DNA from: Copromyces sp. CBS 386.78 | Lineage: Eukaryota; Ascomycota; Sordariomycetes; Sordariales; Sordariaceae | Assembly (NCBI GenBank): GCA_030685235.1 | Contig: MU839299.1 | Span: 1 to 35,562, forward strand | Direction of reading: 5' to 3' | Length of the DNA: 35,562 nt | Shown here: piece by piece, positions 1 to 9,418 of the stretch | Position numbering within the stretch: position 1 is the stretch's first letter | Layout: every line of letters starts with the position of its first letter | Translations under genes and position numbers: made by a program | The notes under the pieces: generated by a model | The model's database searches: none | What the model was told of the DNA's origin: nothing | The model's input: the letters and a program-made list of their open reading frames with translations, nothing else

Positions 1-690
1 GAGGGATAGGATTATATAGAAGAATTTCAACAACGAATATTTAATCGAATAAAATCGATAAAAATCAACCAAAAATATAAGGCATATATTTATAGTATAT
101 AATACCCATATATAGTTGCTTATATTCGTATGGTATAATATGGACCCGTAAATCCGTTATAGATATATATTTTATATAATATCTATATTAAGACTAACAA
201 CCTCTACTATTAAAGTAGAATTACTATCCTTCTCCTAAGGAGTAAAGGAAAGTATATAAGTAAAACGCTTCTTCTAAACCCTTATAGTAAAGTTTAAATT
301 CAATATTATCCCCTTAAAATATAATAATAAGTAAATAATCCGCTTTATTACGAAGGAGAATGCTAAATTCTAAATTAAGTTTAAGTATATTGATATTTAT
401 AATTATTAGTTTAGGGAAAGGTAGTAACGGGGTTTCTTCGAAATTTATTATGTACCTACTAAAGAGATAATTGCCGACGGTTTAACGAAAGCGCTATTAA
501 TTAATAAATATAGGGAATTTATAAACTAATTAAATTTTTAAAATATTAAGGCCGTAAAGGAGGAGTTAAATAAATTATTACCTAAGGTAGAAGCGAATTA
601 CTTAATTATAAAAATTTGCGAAGAGGATTAAGAAGAGTAAATTCTATTAAAGTAATAAAAAAGGAAGGAAAACGGTAATTATAAGTATAA
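1..690 (+). pseudogene. Ty1/Copia polyprotein remnant (RNase H and C-terminus), RIP-mutated
   Basis: In the frame of base 2 the sequence reads, through many stops, as the RNase H end of a Copia polyprotein. A stretch like STIKVELLSFS...GVKESI.VKRFF (about 205-290) corresponds to the Copia 'TEAE...AKEAIW' region, followed by ITKENAKF (about 345-370) and YVPTKEIIADGLTKAL (about 452-500). After that comes REFIN and a charged tail to about 690. All in-frame stops are TAA or TAG, as expected when TGG, CAG or CAA codons are hit by RIP. The 5' part of the element lies outside the window. The Copia RNase H assignment is firm; the exact C-terminus is not. Confidence 0.8.
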
Positions 691-789
691 ACTACCTACC
701 TATATAATATAATAGAAATAACCTTTATAAATTAAGAGGGTCCTATATAGTGTACAATATATATAAGAAGGAAAAAAGAATAAAAAAAT

Positions 790-862
790 TAATCCTAGTA
801 GGGTTCGAACTTACGACCTTTAAGGATAGTCTATAGGCTACTAATAATATTAATAAATATAT
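790..862 (-). other. tRNA-like relic (T-arm only convincing)
   Basis: On the minus strand there is a T-arm-like segment, GTAAG-TTCGAAC-CCTAC, in which one stem pair is broken by a change a RIP G-to-A mutation would give. It is preceded by AAGGTC, as in a variable loop, and by a D-arm-like TTAGTAG. No convincing anticodon stem forms. It may be a RIP-damaged tRNA copy or a chance match inside the Copia 3' region. Confidence 0.25.
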
Positions 863-1045
863 TATAAAGTATATTTAAATAATAAGAATAGTTTAAAATT
901 TAACCCTAACGCTCTAATTATTAAATTATAGGACCTAAGTCGTTATTAAAAATTAGTACTATTGACCTTCCTTATAAAGGGCAATTAATAATGCGTAACG
1001 CTTTTAAAAGCGACCGCTAGGGGAAATATAAAAAGGGAGCAAAAT

Positions 1046-1272
1046 TGTAAATAGTTTCATTTGTGCCAGCTTTCTAGGCACTCTACCTAGTATAGTTAGG
1101 GGGGTATATTAGAAATAAAAATGTATAGGGGTAGTACTTATATAACTTAGCGGGTCTAGTGTATTATATTGACCAGATTTTCTGTGAGGGATTTCTGGGC
1201 ATACAGAATTCAATACAATATACAGTCTTCTCCCTACTTCTAGAATACCCCTGCACGTGCTCATATTCTACA
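1046..1272 (+). repeat. Candidate 3' LTR of the Copia element
   Basis: A purine-rich tract (AAAAAGGGAGCAAAAT, about 1030-1045) is followed by TG at 1046. A TG...CA segment ends in ATTCTACA at about 1272, and its last part (EcoRI site, poly-pyrimidine run, TAGAATA) looks like a fungal Copia LTR U5. No second LTR copy is in the window, so the boundaries are inferred from the polypurine tract and the TG/CA ends only. Confidence 0.35.
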
Positions 1273-1747
1273 AGATCTTACGGCCTTCATACCTTTCTCG
1301 GTCTTTTAAGGTATGTACCTATGGATGAGGACCCCTCTTTGCTTCAAGTGCCGTCCGTCGGGGATCTTCCTCTTCGCCAACCGCCAAGGGGTCCCAAAGT
1401 GTGATTACATCTTGCACTGCCTCTGTTTCTCATCTACAATCACAGCATTTCACATCCTGCCATTTCACAACTCGTAAAAGGCTTCGACAACATCAATGAT
1501 CACGGCATTCTTCACCAAACAAGAAACCGAAGGCCCGCTTTGTCTGGGCAAAAGGAACCACTGCCCGCTGTTCGGGTACGACAAAGCTGGAACCCCACCA
1601 CTAGATCCATCTGACGTGCAGCAAAAATGGGCGCCATGGAGTCGCTGACTGGCTGGTCAGCCAGGCAGGCCAGGGGTAATACAACCATTCCTAGGCGTTC
1701 TAGACTTTAAAGCATCGTCATTGGGAATGCAGTGGTGGTTTAGGTTT
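1273..1747. other. GC-balanced intergenic DNA, edge of the gene island
   Basis: Base composition changes here from RIP-mutated AT-rich DNA to ordinary fungal composition. Short open frames on the plus strand resemble nothing I know. I see no gene. Confidence 0.5.
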
Positions 1748-1967
1748 TATCACAGGATTACCTGTGATGGCACTAGGCACTGCATGGTCGAGTCCATTGG
1801 CTGTTGGCCAATAGGATCGCATGCACGCACCAGTGGGCCTCGGTCTGGATCCAGGGCACGGCACAGCCTGCCCTATATCCAGACCGCACTCCTCCCTCCT
1901 CCTTCTTTCCTTCCTCGTACAACTACGTTTATCCTACCTCACCCCCAACGGTGTTACCCCCGTGATA
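1748..1967 (+). mobile_element. Solo LTR of the Gypsy-1 family (TATCAC...GTGATA termini)
   Basis: This 220-bp copy is collinear with both LTRs of Gypsy-1 (15507-15727 and 23392-23612). It starts TATCACAGG and ends CCGTGATA, and is flanked by a perfect 5-bp duplication GGTTT (1743-1747 and 1968-1972), which is typical of Gypsy integration. The 5' tip folds as ATCACAGG-ATTA-CCTGTGAT. An internal pair GGTCTGGAT/ATCCAGACC forms a second hairpin. It is almost free of RIP, unlike the inner LTR halves of Gypsy-1. No internal retrotransposon sequence is next to it, so it is a solo LTR. Confidence 0.85.
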
Positions 1968-2067
1968 GGTTTGCACAAATACCTTACGTTTGATCCAAAA
2001 GTTGGGATAACATGGGTTTGCTTTGAGACATCAAAACAGATAGATTTTTCTCTCATGAAGCCAGATA

Positions 2068-2330
2068 CCGCTTTTTTTCATTCAAACCGGATTTGACTAC
2101 CACACAAGCAGTTTAGCACATCTGGTGGAGCCACTGCCCCGCTAAACTTATCATAGTATAGCCGGACCGGCAAGCCCACACAGAATCTCGCCCAGCCTCT
2201 CCACCCTCATCCTCCTTACCAGTAAAACCCCCTTGTTCAGCCACGCAGTCTATCCTGGCTGCAGACGCTCCACCAGATGTGCTAAACTGCTTGTGTGGTA
2301 ATCAAATCCGGTTTGAATGAGAAAAAGCGG
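2068..2330. mobile_element. 263-bp MITE with 64-bp terminal inverted repeats
   Basis: The left arm (2068-2131) and right arm (2267-2330) are inverted copies matching at 62 of 64 positions by my alignment. Each starts CCGCTTTTT and ends in GGTGGAGC. The element is flanked by TA on both sides (2066-2067, 2331-2332), as for Tc1/mariner/pogo-type insertions. The 135-bp core has no open frame of note. It is not RIP-mutated, so it is recent or too short to be targeted. The autonomous partner is not in this window. Confidence 0.85.
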
Positions 2331-2332
2331 TA

Positions 2333-3680
2333 GATGCATCAACCACAAAAGTCATTTCACATCCGACGATCTCCCCTCTCTCCCCCATCCACCCAATCGA
2401 CTTTGCACCCTTCAAAGCTTAGCCCAACCACGGATCTTCATGCTGATCAAACACTGGCTGCTGCTGGCCCTTGGTGTTCCGTGCTGGTCGGTGGGTGCTG
2501 GCTCAGTCAGCCCGCTGTGGGTTTGTAAAAGGTTTCGCCTTCCGTCATTGTGCCTCCGAGTCCCTTGATTCAGGGTTTTGTTTTCTGAAGCCTCACCACC
2601 CTTGATTGGGAAGCAAGAACGACGGAAAAAAAAAAGAAAAAAAAAAGGAGGAGTCTCAAGCAGCACTTGCGAGTTTCAAGATCGAGGCATTGCGGGAAGC
2701 TTGAAAGTTGAAACTGGAAACTGACATAACAGCAATGTTCTAGATCGCAACCGTAATGCTTGGCGCCGTTATGCGCTTGTCTGCCCTGGTTGTTGACATC
2801 TATTTATCATACCGATCTGATACTCCTCGGACTGGTCGCTGGTGGATACAAAAACCAGTTGACTATCAACCATCACGGAAACCTGGAGGAAGCCGAAGTA
2901 CCCATAGATCTGTGGGTTTCCGGATTAACGGGAATAGACTCCTCGAACCTGTGCTCTCGGTTGAACTTCATAATGCAGGATGCTTGTCGTTGTTTGGTAG
3001 AACAAACACCAAAGCAGAACGGAAAACTGAAATCAAAGCCATGGATGGGTATTTCTACAATCATGATGGAGGTAAGCCTTTAAAGATGTTTCGCACTGCT
3101 GAGGCATGTACTATTCTACCTCGCAATGTGTGATTCTCTTCCACTCTGCCAGAGCTTCCTATAAATTATCTCCAAACAACAATCCGTTGCCTTGACTCAC
3201 GTTTTATCAGTCCGCGGGGACTTCTCCTCTGCTGTTCTACCGTGCAAAAGCAATCCGCCTCGACGTCCACTTTTTTTGGTCCTTCAAGTCCATCCGCGAA
3301 ACAAGAGAACGCAACTAGGTAAACAAGAGTGGGCAAAGTGAACGGGCAAGGAAAAAGAATGAGCGAAGATAAGGTTGATTAAGACAAAATTTTGAGGTAC
3401 AGCCGGAGGAAAACACCGTCGCAGAACTTGATCGAGAATGACAGACGAAAGAAGGAAAAAAAAAAGCTTTGTTCAAAAACAGGATAACAAATTGTGGTGA
3501 TAACATGGTAGCAGAAGATCAAAGGAATTGGGGAAGAGGTACTCAATACCATCACAGCATCATCGCATCGTGTCATCTCAATCATGTCCCTTCGCTTGCT
3601 CGCGCTCGGAGCCAAGCATCACGGGCATCAACTCATCAACGTCATGCAATACATAGCTTCACAACCATCCGACTCCCAGC
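2333..3680. other. Intergenic DNA, includes the probable wetA 3' UTR
   Basis: The region is GC-balanced and has a poly-A run near 2626-2646. A 125-codon plus-strand frame at 2756-3133 and an overlapping 107-codon frame look like chance; neither shows a domain or protein-like composition. The part next to 3680 is probably the 3' UTR of wetA. I find no supported gene. Confidence 0.45.
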
Positions 3681-6509
3681 CTAATTCCTATTCCCGCCTC
3701 CATGTCCATACATCCCCTGTATTCCCGTGCCCTCCTCGAAACCCTGCGAATGCGCGAGACCTTCCAAAGGCAACTCCATATCCCCAACGCCCAACTCCCC
3801 CAGTTTTCGAACATCCCCGCCCGCCGCCTCCACAACTTTCACCATCGCCTCGCTCAGTTTTCTCCTCTGCTCCGCCGCCTCTCTTTCCCTCCGCGCTTTG
3901 GTCTTGGAGGAACCAGAGGGCGCGACACCGGACATTAAAGTGTGGTGGTCGAGGGGGGTGAAGTTTACGAAACCTATTCCTCCTCCGCTGCTGCCCCCTC
4001 CGTTGCCGGTAGAGGAGTGGTTGTTGGAAGATGACTGGGAATGGAAATGGGATTTGGAGGCTGATGAAGATCGAGGCTTGGATTTTGAGGGTGAGTGCCG
4101 CGAAGAGGAGGGGTGCATCGGGAGTTGTTTAGAGGGATGACCGTGGTGGGAGTGGTGAGGCAAGCCGTGATGTTGATGTTGATGTTGATGTTGAGGAGGA
4201 AGGGGCGGCATAGGCGGATACCCGATAACCCCATGAGGATGACCGTGAAAGCCGTTCATATTCATATTCAACCCATTCAAAGGCGTAAACCGCCCGGAAC
4301 TATTACCGCCAGGCAAGCTCGAAGTCGACGCCGAACTAGTCAATCTCCTAGGTCCGTCCTCGGGTACTACCCGCCCACTAGCCCCGATAGCAGCCGCAAA
4401 CGCACTCGCACTCGCCCCCAAATCCCCATGGCTCGCGGCATGGCTCAGTCTCGACCCGGCGGACAAGGACAAGGAAGCGGATGAAGCGTGTCCGCGGCCA
4501 CCGGTGGTGAAAGATTTGCGCTTGCGGACTGCGGCGGGGGACATCAATCCCAACCCTGGCGTAGTGGAGGAGGAATGGTGGTTGTGGTTGTTGATGTTTT
4601 GCATGGAAGCGCTACGGCGGTGGAGACGTTGACGGCCACTTCCGCTGATGCCGCTGGCGGGATTAGTGTCTGGAACTGCTAGGTTGCCCGAAGTGGGCTG
4701 TTGGGAGCTCCTGGTTGGACTCGATTCCCGCGACGAACGACTGACGGCGCGCACTTTGCGCGGAGATGTTTGGTAGGAGGGTAGGCGCGAGGCGCCGGAG
4801 CTGGGGGCGCGGGGTTTGGGGCGGCGGGAACGGGCGGTGGTGGTGGTGGTTGTCGTACTGGTTGATGAAGAGGACTGCGAAGGTAAGCCGTCGGGCTTAC
4901 CGCCGTGGTTGGAAATGTATTGCTGTTGTGCTAGCAGGAGTTGAGCGGCTGCGTGTGCTTGTGCTTGCGCTTGGGATTGGGATTGGTTCAGGTGTTGCTG
5001 CTGCTGCTGGTTATGATGCAACGAAACCCGAGACGTAGGCTGGGGCATGTGCATAACCAGCCCTGAGCTGTCTAGTCCGAAATGATGCTCATCAAAGCTT
5101 CCCTGGTCGTGAAGCTGCTGGAGAGCCATTTGCAGATTCAGCGTGGCCTCGCGAGTGTTGGAGGCATTGGCTCCCATGTGAAAGGACGAAGACGACGGGT
5201 CGGGATCCGTGTCCATGGCGTCTTCTACGGCTTGGTCCCACCAGTTGCTATCATTGAGAGTGCTTGCGTAAAGGGGATGCAACTCGGTGGCGGAAGATGA
5301 AACACCACCGATGGGGTTAGCAGGCGTAGTCGGCGGCGGTCCACTGACGCTGAATTGCCACGAGTTATCGACGGCGGCGGTGGTGACGGGAACCGGAATG
5401 CTCTGATGTTGCTGATGCGGCGTCTGGATCGGAGTGTGCATCGGTAGAGACAGGTTGCAGGAGATGTCCATGAACGGATCATCCATAAATTCCGTGTTGA
5501 ACAGGTGTGCGTTGTGGCCGTCATTGCTGCCGTTTTGCTCAACGGCCATCTGTCCCGTCAATGGAGGGGATAGCGGTATCTCCGGCCTCACAAGACTGAG
5601 ATTGTGTGGCCTTGGACGAGCCGTCATCTTGTTGGGTGACGTACCCATAGCTGAGGGCATTGACGAAGTTACTACTGGTGCTGCTGTTGTGGCAGGGTGC
5701 TGTTTCTGTTGTTTGTTGCCATGGAGATAAGCCGCCTTGTTCCTGATCTTTGTGTAGAAAGCCTCGAGCCGGGACTTGCGCGGACTGGTCGAGGCGGACC
5801 CAGGCTGAAGGTGAGGCGAAGGAGGGACCGATGCAGACGATGGTGGAAGATGTATGCGTGGTGAGCCACTGCCATTCACCGTCAGGCCCTCAAGTCTCAG
5901 CAGCTCCGAGTCGGAGATGGAACCACCGGAGCCCGGTCCCTCCTGGCTGTAACTGGTGCCGAGGATGGAATTGACTTCTCTTTGTTCGGCTACAACGAAT
6001 TGGTGCTGCTGTTGGCTATACTGACAATCCATGTTGCTGAGGTCCACGTGCGATCCTGCTCGGACTTGACGGTGCTGCGGTGGGAATTTGGCGGAAGAAA
6101 AACGACCGAGACGTCCAAAAGCCGTGGAATGATTAGCTACACCACTCGCACGGGCGTGGTCCCCTACGCCTAATGATTGCTCAGCAGAGGGATGGTGATC
6201 GAGAGGAGGGCAGCTCAGTGAGGTGAGAGGTGGCGACAAGGAAGACTCGAGAGCTTCTCGGCACAGTTTCTCAAAGCTTTCGTTGCCTCCTCCTCCTCCT
6301 TCCGCGCCTCCTCCTTCTTCACCCGTAAAAGGCGGAGAGGGTGAGTGGTCCGGCCCATTGTCGTCCAGCACCACAAACTGCTCAAAGAAATCTGCCGATC
6401 CCGCGTCGTCCGTCGCTGCGTCCTGCCAACAGAAGGCGTTGTCGCCTCCTTTGTTCTCGCTGAGGGGTAAATCGCCAACCGCGAAGGACATCCCTTGGAC
6501 GGTAACCAT
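3681..6509 (-). CDS. wetA: WetA-type developmental regulator of conidial maturation
   Basis: This is a single-exon, 942-residue protein. WetA is the last step of the BrlA-AbaA-WetA conidiation cascade and controls spore-wall maturation and spore metabolism. The family hallmarks I can see are an acidic N-terminus with DFFEQFVVLDD-like residues (about 40-50: ADFFEQFVVLDD), a short basic motif RLEAFYTKIRNKAAYL (about 247-262), FMDDPFMDIS (about 341-350), and the C-terminal WetA block at about 846-903. That block contains GFVNFTP, SGVAPSGSSKTKARRERE and an AAGGD turn. Between these lie long low-complexity tracts rich in Gln, Ser, His and Gly, including an HQ-repeat. At 942 residues it is longer than Aspergillus WetA (about 550), owing to these tracts. 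The ATG at 6509 is the first in the frame; an in-frame TAG lies just upstream of a CAG tract. Met-7 is an alternative start. Identification rests on remembered family motifs, without a search. Confidence 0.82.
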   Translation of the reverse strand: MVTVQGMSFAVGDLPLSENKGGDNAFCWQDAATDDAGSADFFEQFVVLDDNGPDHSPSPPFTGEEGGGAEGGGGGNESFEKLCREALESSLSPPLTSLSCPPLDHHPSAEQSLGVGDHARASGVANHSTAFGRLGRFSSAKFPPQHRQVRAGSHVDLSNMDCQYSQQQHQFVVAEQREVNSILGTSYSQEGPGSGGSISDSELLRLEGLTVNGSGSPRIHLPPSSASVPPSPHLQPGSASTSPRKSRLEAFYTKIRNKAAYLHGNKQQKQHPATTAAPVVTSSMPSAMGTSPNKMTARPRPHNLSLVRPEIPLSPPLTGQMAVEQNGSNDGHNAHLFNTEFMDDPFMDISCNLSLPMHTPIQTPHQQHQSIPVPVTTAAVDNSWQFSVSGPPPTTPANPIGGVSSSATELHPLYASTLNDSNWWDQAVEDAMDTDPDPSSSSFHMGANASNTREATLNLQMALQQLHDQGSFDEHHFGLDSSGLVMHMPQPTSRVSLHHNQQQQQHLNQSQSQAQAQAHAAAQLLLAQQQYISNHGGKPDGLPSQSSSSTSTTTTTTTARSRRPKPRAPSSGASRLPSYQTSPRKVRAVSRSSRESSPTRSSQQPTSGNLAVPDTNPASGISGSGRQRLHRRSASMQNINNHNHHSSSTTPGLGLMSPAAVRKRKSFTTGGRGHASSASLSLSAGSRLSHAASHGDLGASASAFAAAIGASGRVVPEDGPRRLTSSASTSSLPGGNSSGRFTPLNGLNMNMNGFHGHPHGVIGYPPMPPLPPQHQHQHQHHGLPHHSHHGHPSKQLPMHPSSSRHSPSKSKPRSSSASKSHFHSQSSSNNHSSTGNGGGSSGGGIGFVNFTPLDHHTLMSGVAPSGSSKTKARREREAAEQRRKLSEAMVKVVEAAGGDVRKLGELGVGDMELPLEGLAHSQGFEEGTGIQGMYGHGGGNRN

Positions 6510-6518
6510 TGTGGGTGG

Positions 6519-6520
<2 letters not shown>

Positions 6521-6553
<33 letters not shown>
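6521..6553 (-). repeat. (CAG) trinucleotide tract in the wetA 5' leader
   Basis: Eleven GCT units on the plus strand (CAG/AGC on the wetA strand) end about 11 bases before the wetA ATG. They are in frame with wetA and bounded upstream by an in-frame TAG. The tract is therefore leader sequence unless translation starts at a non-ATG codon inside it. Confidence 0.8.
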
Positions 6554-7984
6554 ATAAGGTTGGCTCGTATGGAGCTTGTATGCTGTTGCTTGTATATTGT
6601 GTTCCAACCGAATAAGGGCGGTGTGTTTGATAATAGCCTTGTTGGTGACGGGATGTTGTTGTTATGCTGCGGATGCAAACCATGGCGAAGAAAGTTGTTG
6701 ACAGGGAGGCAGGCATAAGGGGATATGTCTGCACTGGCCGAAAAGTCAACAAACCCAGCTTGCCCCGGCAGCGAGAAAATATGAAGTCAAAATTCATCTA
6801 AGATTGGAGATCGAGAGGCATGTGCTAGACATTTGTATGCGAGCTCGCAGGGGCGAGGAATGCTGGTGCGATCCATTCCAATTCTCTCTCGAGATCTTAC
6901 CGAAGAGGACATGGTGGGCAATGGCGGGCACTATTCGTCGATGACATGGTACAGCTCGGAGGGAGCTCGGGGCAAACACGCCAGGATCATAAAGAAAAAG
7001 AATCCCTTTCTTTGTCAACCATTCAGCGGAGTCGAGGGAGTCCAGAGGGCGTCGTTCCTTCTAGCTCACCTCGATACAAAGAGCTCCGCCCCTCACCGAG
7101 TCTGGAATGTGCCGTGGGGTGTAAGGTGAGACAGGGTAAAGCATTGTCGTTCCTTATACGAATAGCAACATGCTTGTTTTCCTGCCCCGATTCTCCTTGT
7201 TTATACTGTGCTGATTGATGGTTGTCATCGGCAACGGGGGCGAGAGCTTCTTGCGCAGGTACTGCCACACCATCATGCCTAGTCGTCAGCAGGGTCCTGG
7301 TTCCAATACAGGGAGGAAGAAGGCGCACACCAAGTTTGTTTTGTCACATGGGCCCCCGAACTTCGGGACGGTGTGTCATCACTTGTCATTCGATATCGAT
7401 CCACCCAAGGGATGAGCTATTTGTACCCGTCTATCGACAAAGGAATAGAGGCTGTGAGCGCCCGTCTGACAATTGTATGAAACAATCCCGTTATGTCCCC
7501 CAATCTGGAGCATTTCATGTACATAGATGCTCCTTTTTCCTCAACATCTTTCCAAAAAAAAAGTAGAAAAAAAAAGTCGAGACCACCAGGCCCGAGCCGT
7601 TATGCAAAATGACGGTATGTTTATCCAGAACATCCTTTGGCGTCCCAGGGTGGTGAACCCCGACCAAAAATGACCGTCAGGATCTCCCCCATTCAACTCT
7701 AATGAATGTCGCAAACCCTAGGCCCGAATCATTAATACCCTTGCAGTTGAACGACCCTGAATCCCACAGCTTGTGATTGAAAAGCATAAAAATGGTTCCC
7801 GCTTTCATGTTCGCCCTCGAGTATGCCTGACATTGAAGAATTGGATCCCAGCTGAACTCCTTGAAATGCTCCACAAATTGACTCCGATTGAACCAAACCC
7901 ATGCGGTCGTAGAATTGGGGTATAAAAATGACAATGCGCTCACTCCCGCGCCCAAACATGAATCAATCTGTACACCTATATCCC
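6554..7984 (-). promoter_or_regulatory. wetA upstream region (also the 3' side of the upstream gene)
   Basis: These 1.4 kb separate the stop of the 477-codon gene from the wetA tract and should hold the wetA promoter and leader. Matches to the AbaA consensus CATTCY occur at 6857-6862 (minus), 6874-6879 (plus) and 7104-7109 (minus). Matches to the BrlA consensus (C/A)(G/A)AGGG(G/A) occur at 7003-7009 (minus), 7033-7039 (plus) and 7406-7412 (plus). Both motifs are short and about one or two chance hits of each are expected in this length, so they are candidates only. No protein-coding frame here is convincing, including a 92-codon minus-strand frame at 7677-7955. Confidence 0.45.
6857..6879. 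promoter_or_regulatory. Inverted pair of candidate AbaA response elements
   Basis: GGAATG (6857-6862) and CATTCC (6874-6879) form an inverted pair of CATTCY sites 11 bases apart, about 350 bases upstream of the wetA ATG. AbaA (TEA/ATTS domain) is the known activator of wetA in Aspergillus, and paired sites are typical of its targets. This is a sequence match only. Confidence 0.4.
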
Positions 7985-9418
7985 TTATGGCGGCGTATGA
8001 TATGACGATGATGGTATCGCCGGTAGGTATTGTGACTGCAATTGTTCCGAGGGTTGTACAGGCTGTGCCATGGGAGACGAATTGGTCGAATACGCAACCG
8101 ACGAGGTCACACTACCTGTTCCGTGCTCTTTTCGCCTGCGCATTCGGGGCCGACTCCGTACCACGGTCGCGCATCGCATGGCTGCCTCGGCCGACAGCTG
8201 GTAACGGAGAGGGAGAGTTCCCTCGACCGTGTGTTTCCGGACACCCGCCGGTCCATTACCAGCACCAGCGCGGCGTACTTGTATCGACTCGAGCAGCGCC
8301 CGTTCCTCCTCCAACACATCAACGGTTCCGTCACGATAGCGCTCGTCGACTTCCAGCTCCATTGACGCGAAATCGTAGCCGTGGTCGACTTTCAGGTCGT
8401 CTAATGTCGATAGAACGGGTGCTGATGGCGCTGGAAGAGGGGCACTTCGAACGTTACACTGGGTGCCGGTTTCGACCATTTCCTCCACCAGGGCTTGAAT
8501 GCTCCGCGATTGTGTCTGGGCATTGTGTTTTAGTTGCCTCCTTTCGGGTCGTTTCCCCTTACATTCTGAAGTATTTGCTGAAGACGATGAAGCAGCATTT
8601 GGTATTGAGGGTGCGACACTGGAAGAGTAATCGATGTGGCGGAATGAAGGGGGAAGTAGAGATTGAAGCTTCGCGTCCTCGAGGTCAAATGCATCATCCA
8701 TCTCAATTCCGTCATCCACCTCGAGGCTGCCAAGTCCCGCCCAAGATTGATGATCGCCAGTGGTAGTAGCAGCGGTATCGGGTACCAGCGACATGGCAGT
8801 TGGTGGTGACAAGGGCACCTGCTGCTGCTGCTGCTCCGGCTCCTTCCGCTGTTGTTGCTGCTGTTGCTGTTGCACAAGGGATTGGGCCTCCAATTGCAGA
8901 GCCTCCTGTTGCAGGTTATGGACCCTGTACTCGTGCGTCAACTTGTCGAAGACATGTTGAGCAGATGGAGATAGGGCCTTTCCAGACAGTTCAGTCGGTC
9001 GCGACGAGGATCGGAATGAAGGTACTGAAGCTGATGCTGATGCCGGTGCTGTCGCCGATGACGATGCGGATGTGGATGCGGGTGCTGAAGCTGTGGATGT
9101 CGCTGATGTTGTCCTTGCCGCGGTTGTCATGGACGACGATGCCGATGGGGTCGTGGTTAATGAAGGGCGTTTCTGAATCTTGTGGTGCGACGGATGTCGC
9201 TGTCGTCGTCGTGCAACATGATGGCGCCGTACATAGTTGCGTTGCTGCTGCTGGCTGCGGAGTAATTGCTCTTGGATCTTCAAATGAGGGCTCCCTGGAA
9301 AGCCGTCTAGATCGAAGCCGTCGGTGTCGGGGGCCATGTAATCATCATTGCTGGCCGGCGGTGCAGCGGCAACTGGCTGCTGCCCTTGATCCTCCATGGA
9401 GTAGTTGGGATCAAACAT
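7985..9418 (-). CDS. Low-complexity protein of unknown function (477 aa)
   Basis: I do not recognise this gene. It is one exon, and an in-frame TAA directly before the ATG fixes the start. The acidic N-terminus (DTDGFDLDGFPGSPHLKIQEQLL, about 31-53, in part) is followed by a basic stretch RRHHVARRRQRH (about 64-75) and a Ser/Thr/Ala-rich linker (about 85-140). Next is a likely helical or coiled segment ending in poly-Gln (about 150-200) and an acidic patch EVDDGIEMDDAFDLED (about 233-248). Near the C-terminus, LPLRYQLSAEAAMRCATVVRSRPRMRRRK (about 402-430, in part) is compact and basic and looks like the conserved part. There is no signal peptide or membrane segment. Acidic, poly-Q and basic blocks together suggest a nuclear or regulatory protein, but that is inference. 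It lies upstream of wetA on the same strand, 1.48 kb away, too far for a shared leader. Codon use and composition are normal for the island. Confidence 0.7.
   Translation of the reverse strand: MFDPNYSMEDQGQQPVAAAPPASNDDYMAPDTDGFDLDGFPGSPHLKIQEQLLRSQQQQRNYVRRHHVARRRQRHPSHHKIQKRPSLTTTPSASSSMTTAARTTSATSTASAPASTSASSSATAPASASASVPSFRSSSRPTELSGKALSPSAQHVFDKLTHEYRVHNLQQEALQLEAQSLVQQQQQQQQRKEPEQQQQQVPLSPPTAMSLVPDTAATTTGDHQSWAGLGSLEVDDGIEMDDAFDLEDAKLQSLLPPSFRHIDYSSSVAPSIPNAASSSSANTSECKGKRPERRQLKHNAQTQSRSIQALVEEMVETGTQCNVRSAPLPAPSAPVLSTLDDLKVDHGYDFASMELEVDERYRDGTVDVLEEERALLESIQVRRAGAGNGPAGVRKHTVEGTLPLRYQLSAEAAMRCATVVRSRPRMRRRKEHGTGSVTSSVAYSTNSSPMAQPVQPSEQLQSQYLPAIPSSSYHTPP

Noticed and set aside
2756..3133. 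125-codon plus-strand frame in the island
   Set aside because: No motif, an overlapping frame of similar length, and no flanking signals.
7888..8766. 292-codon open frame on the plus strand
   Set aside because: It is antisense to the 477-codon gene and has no recognisable motif; it is a shadow of GC-rich coding DNA.
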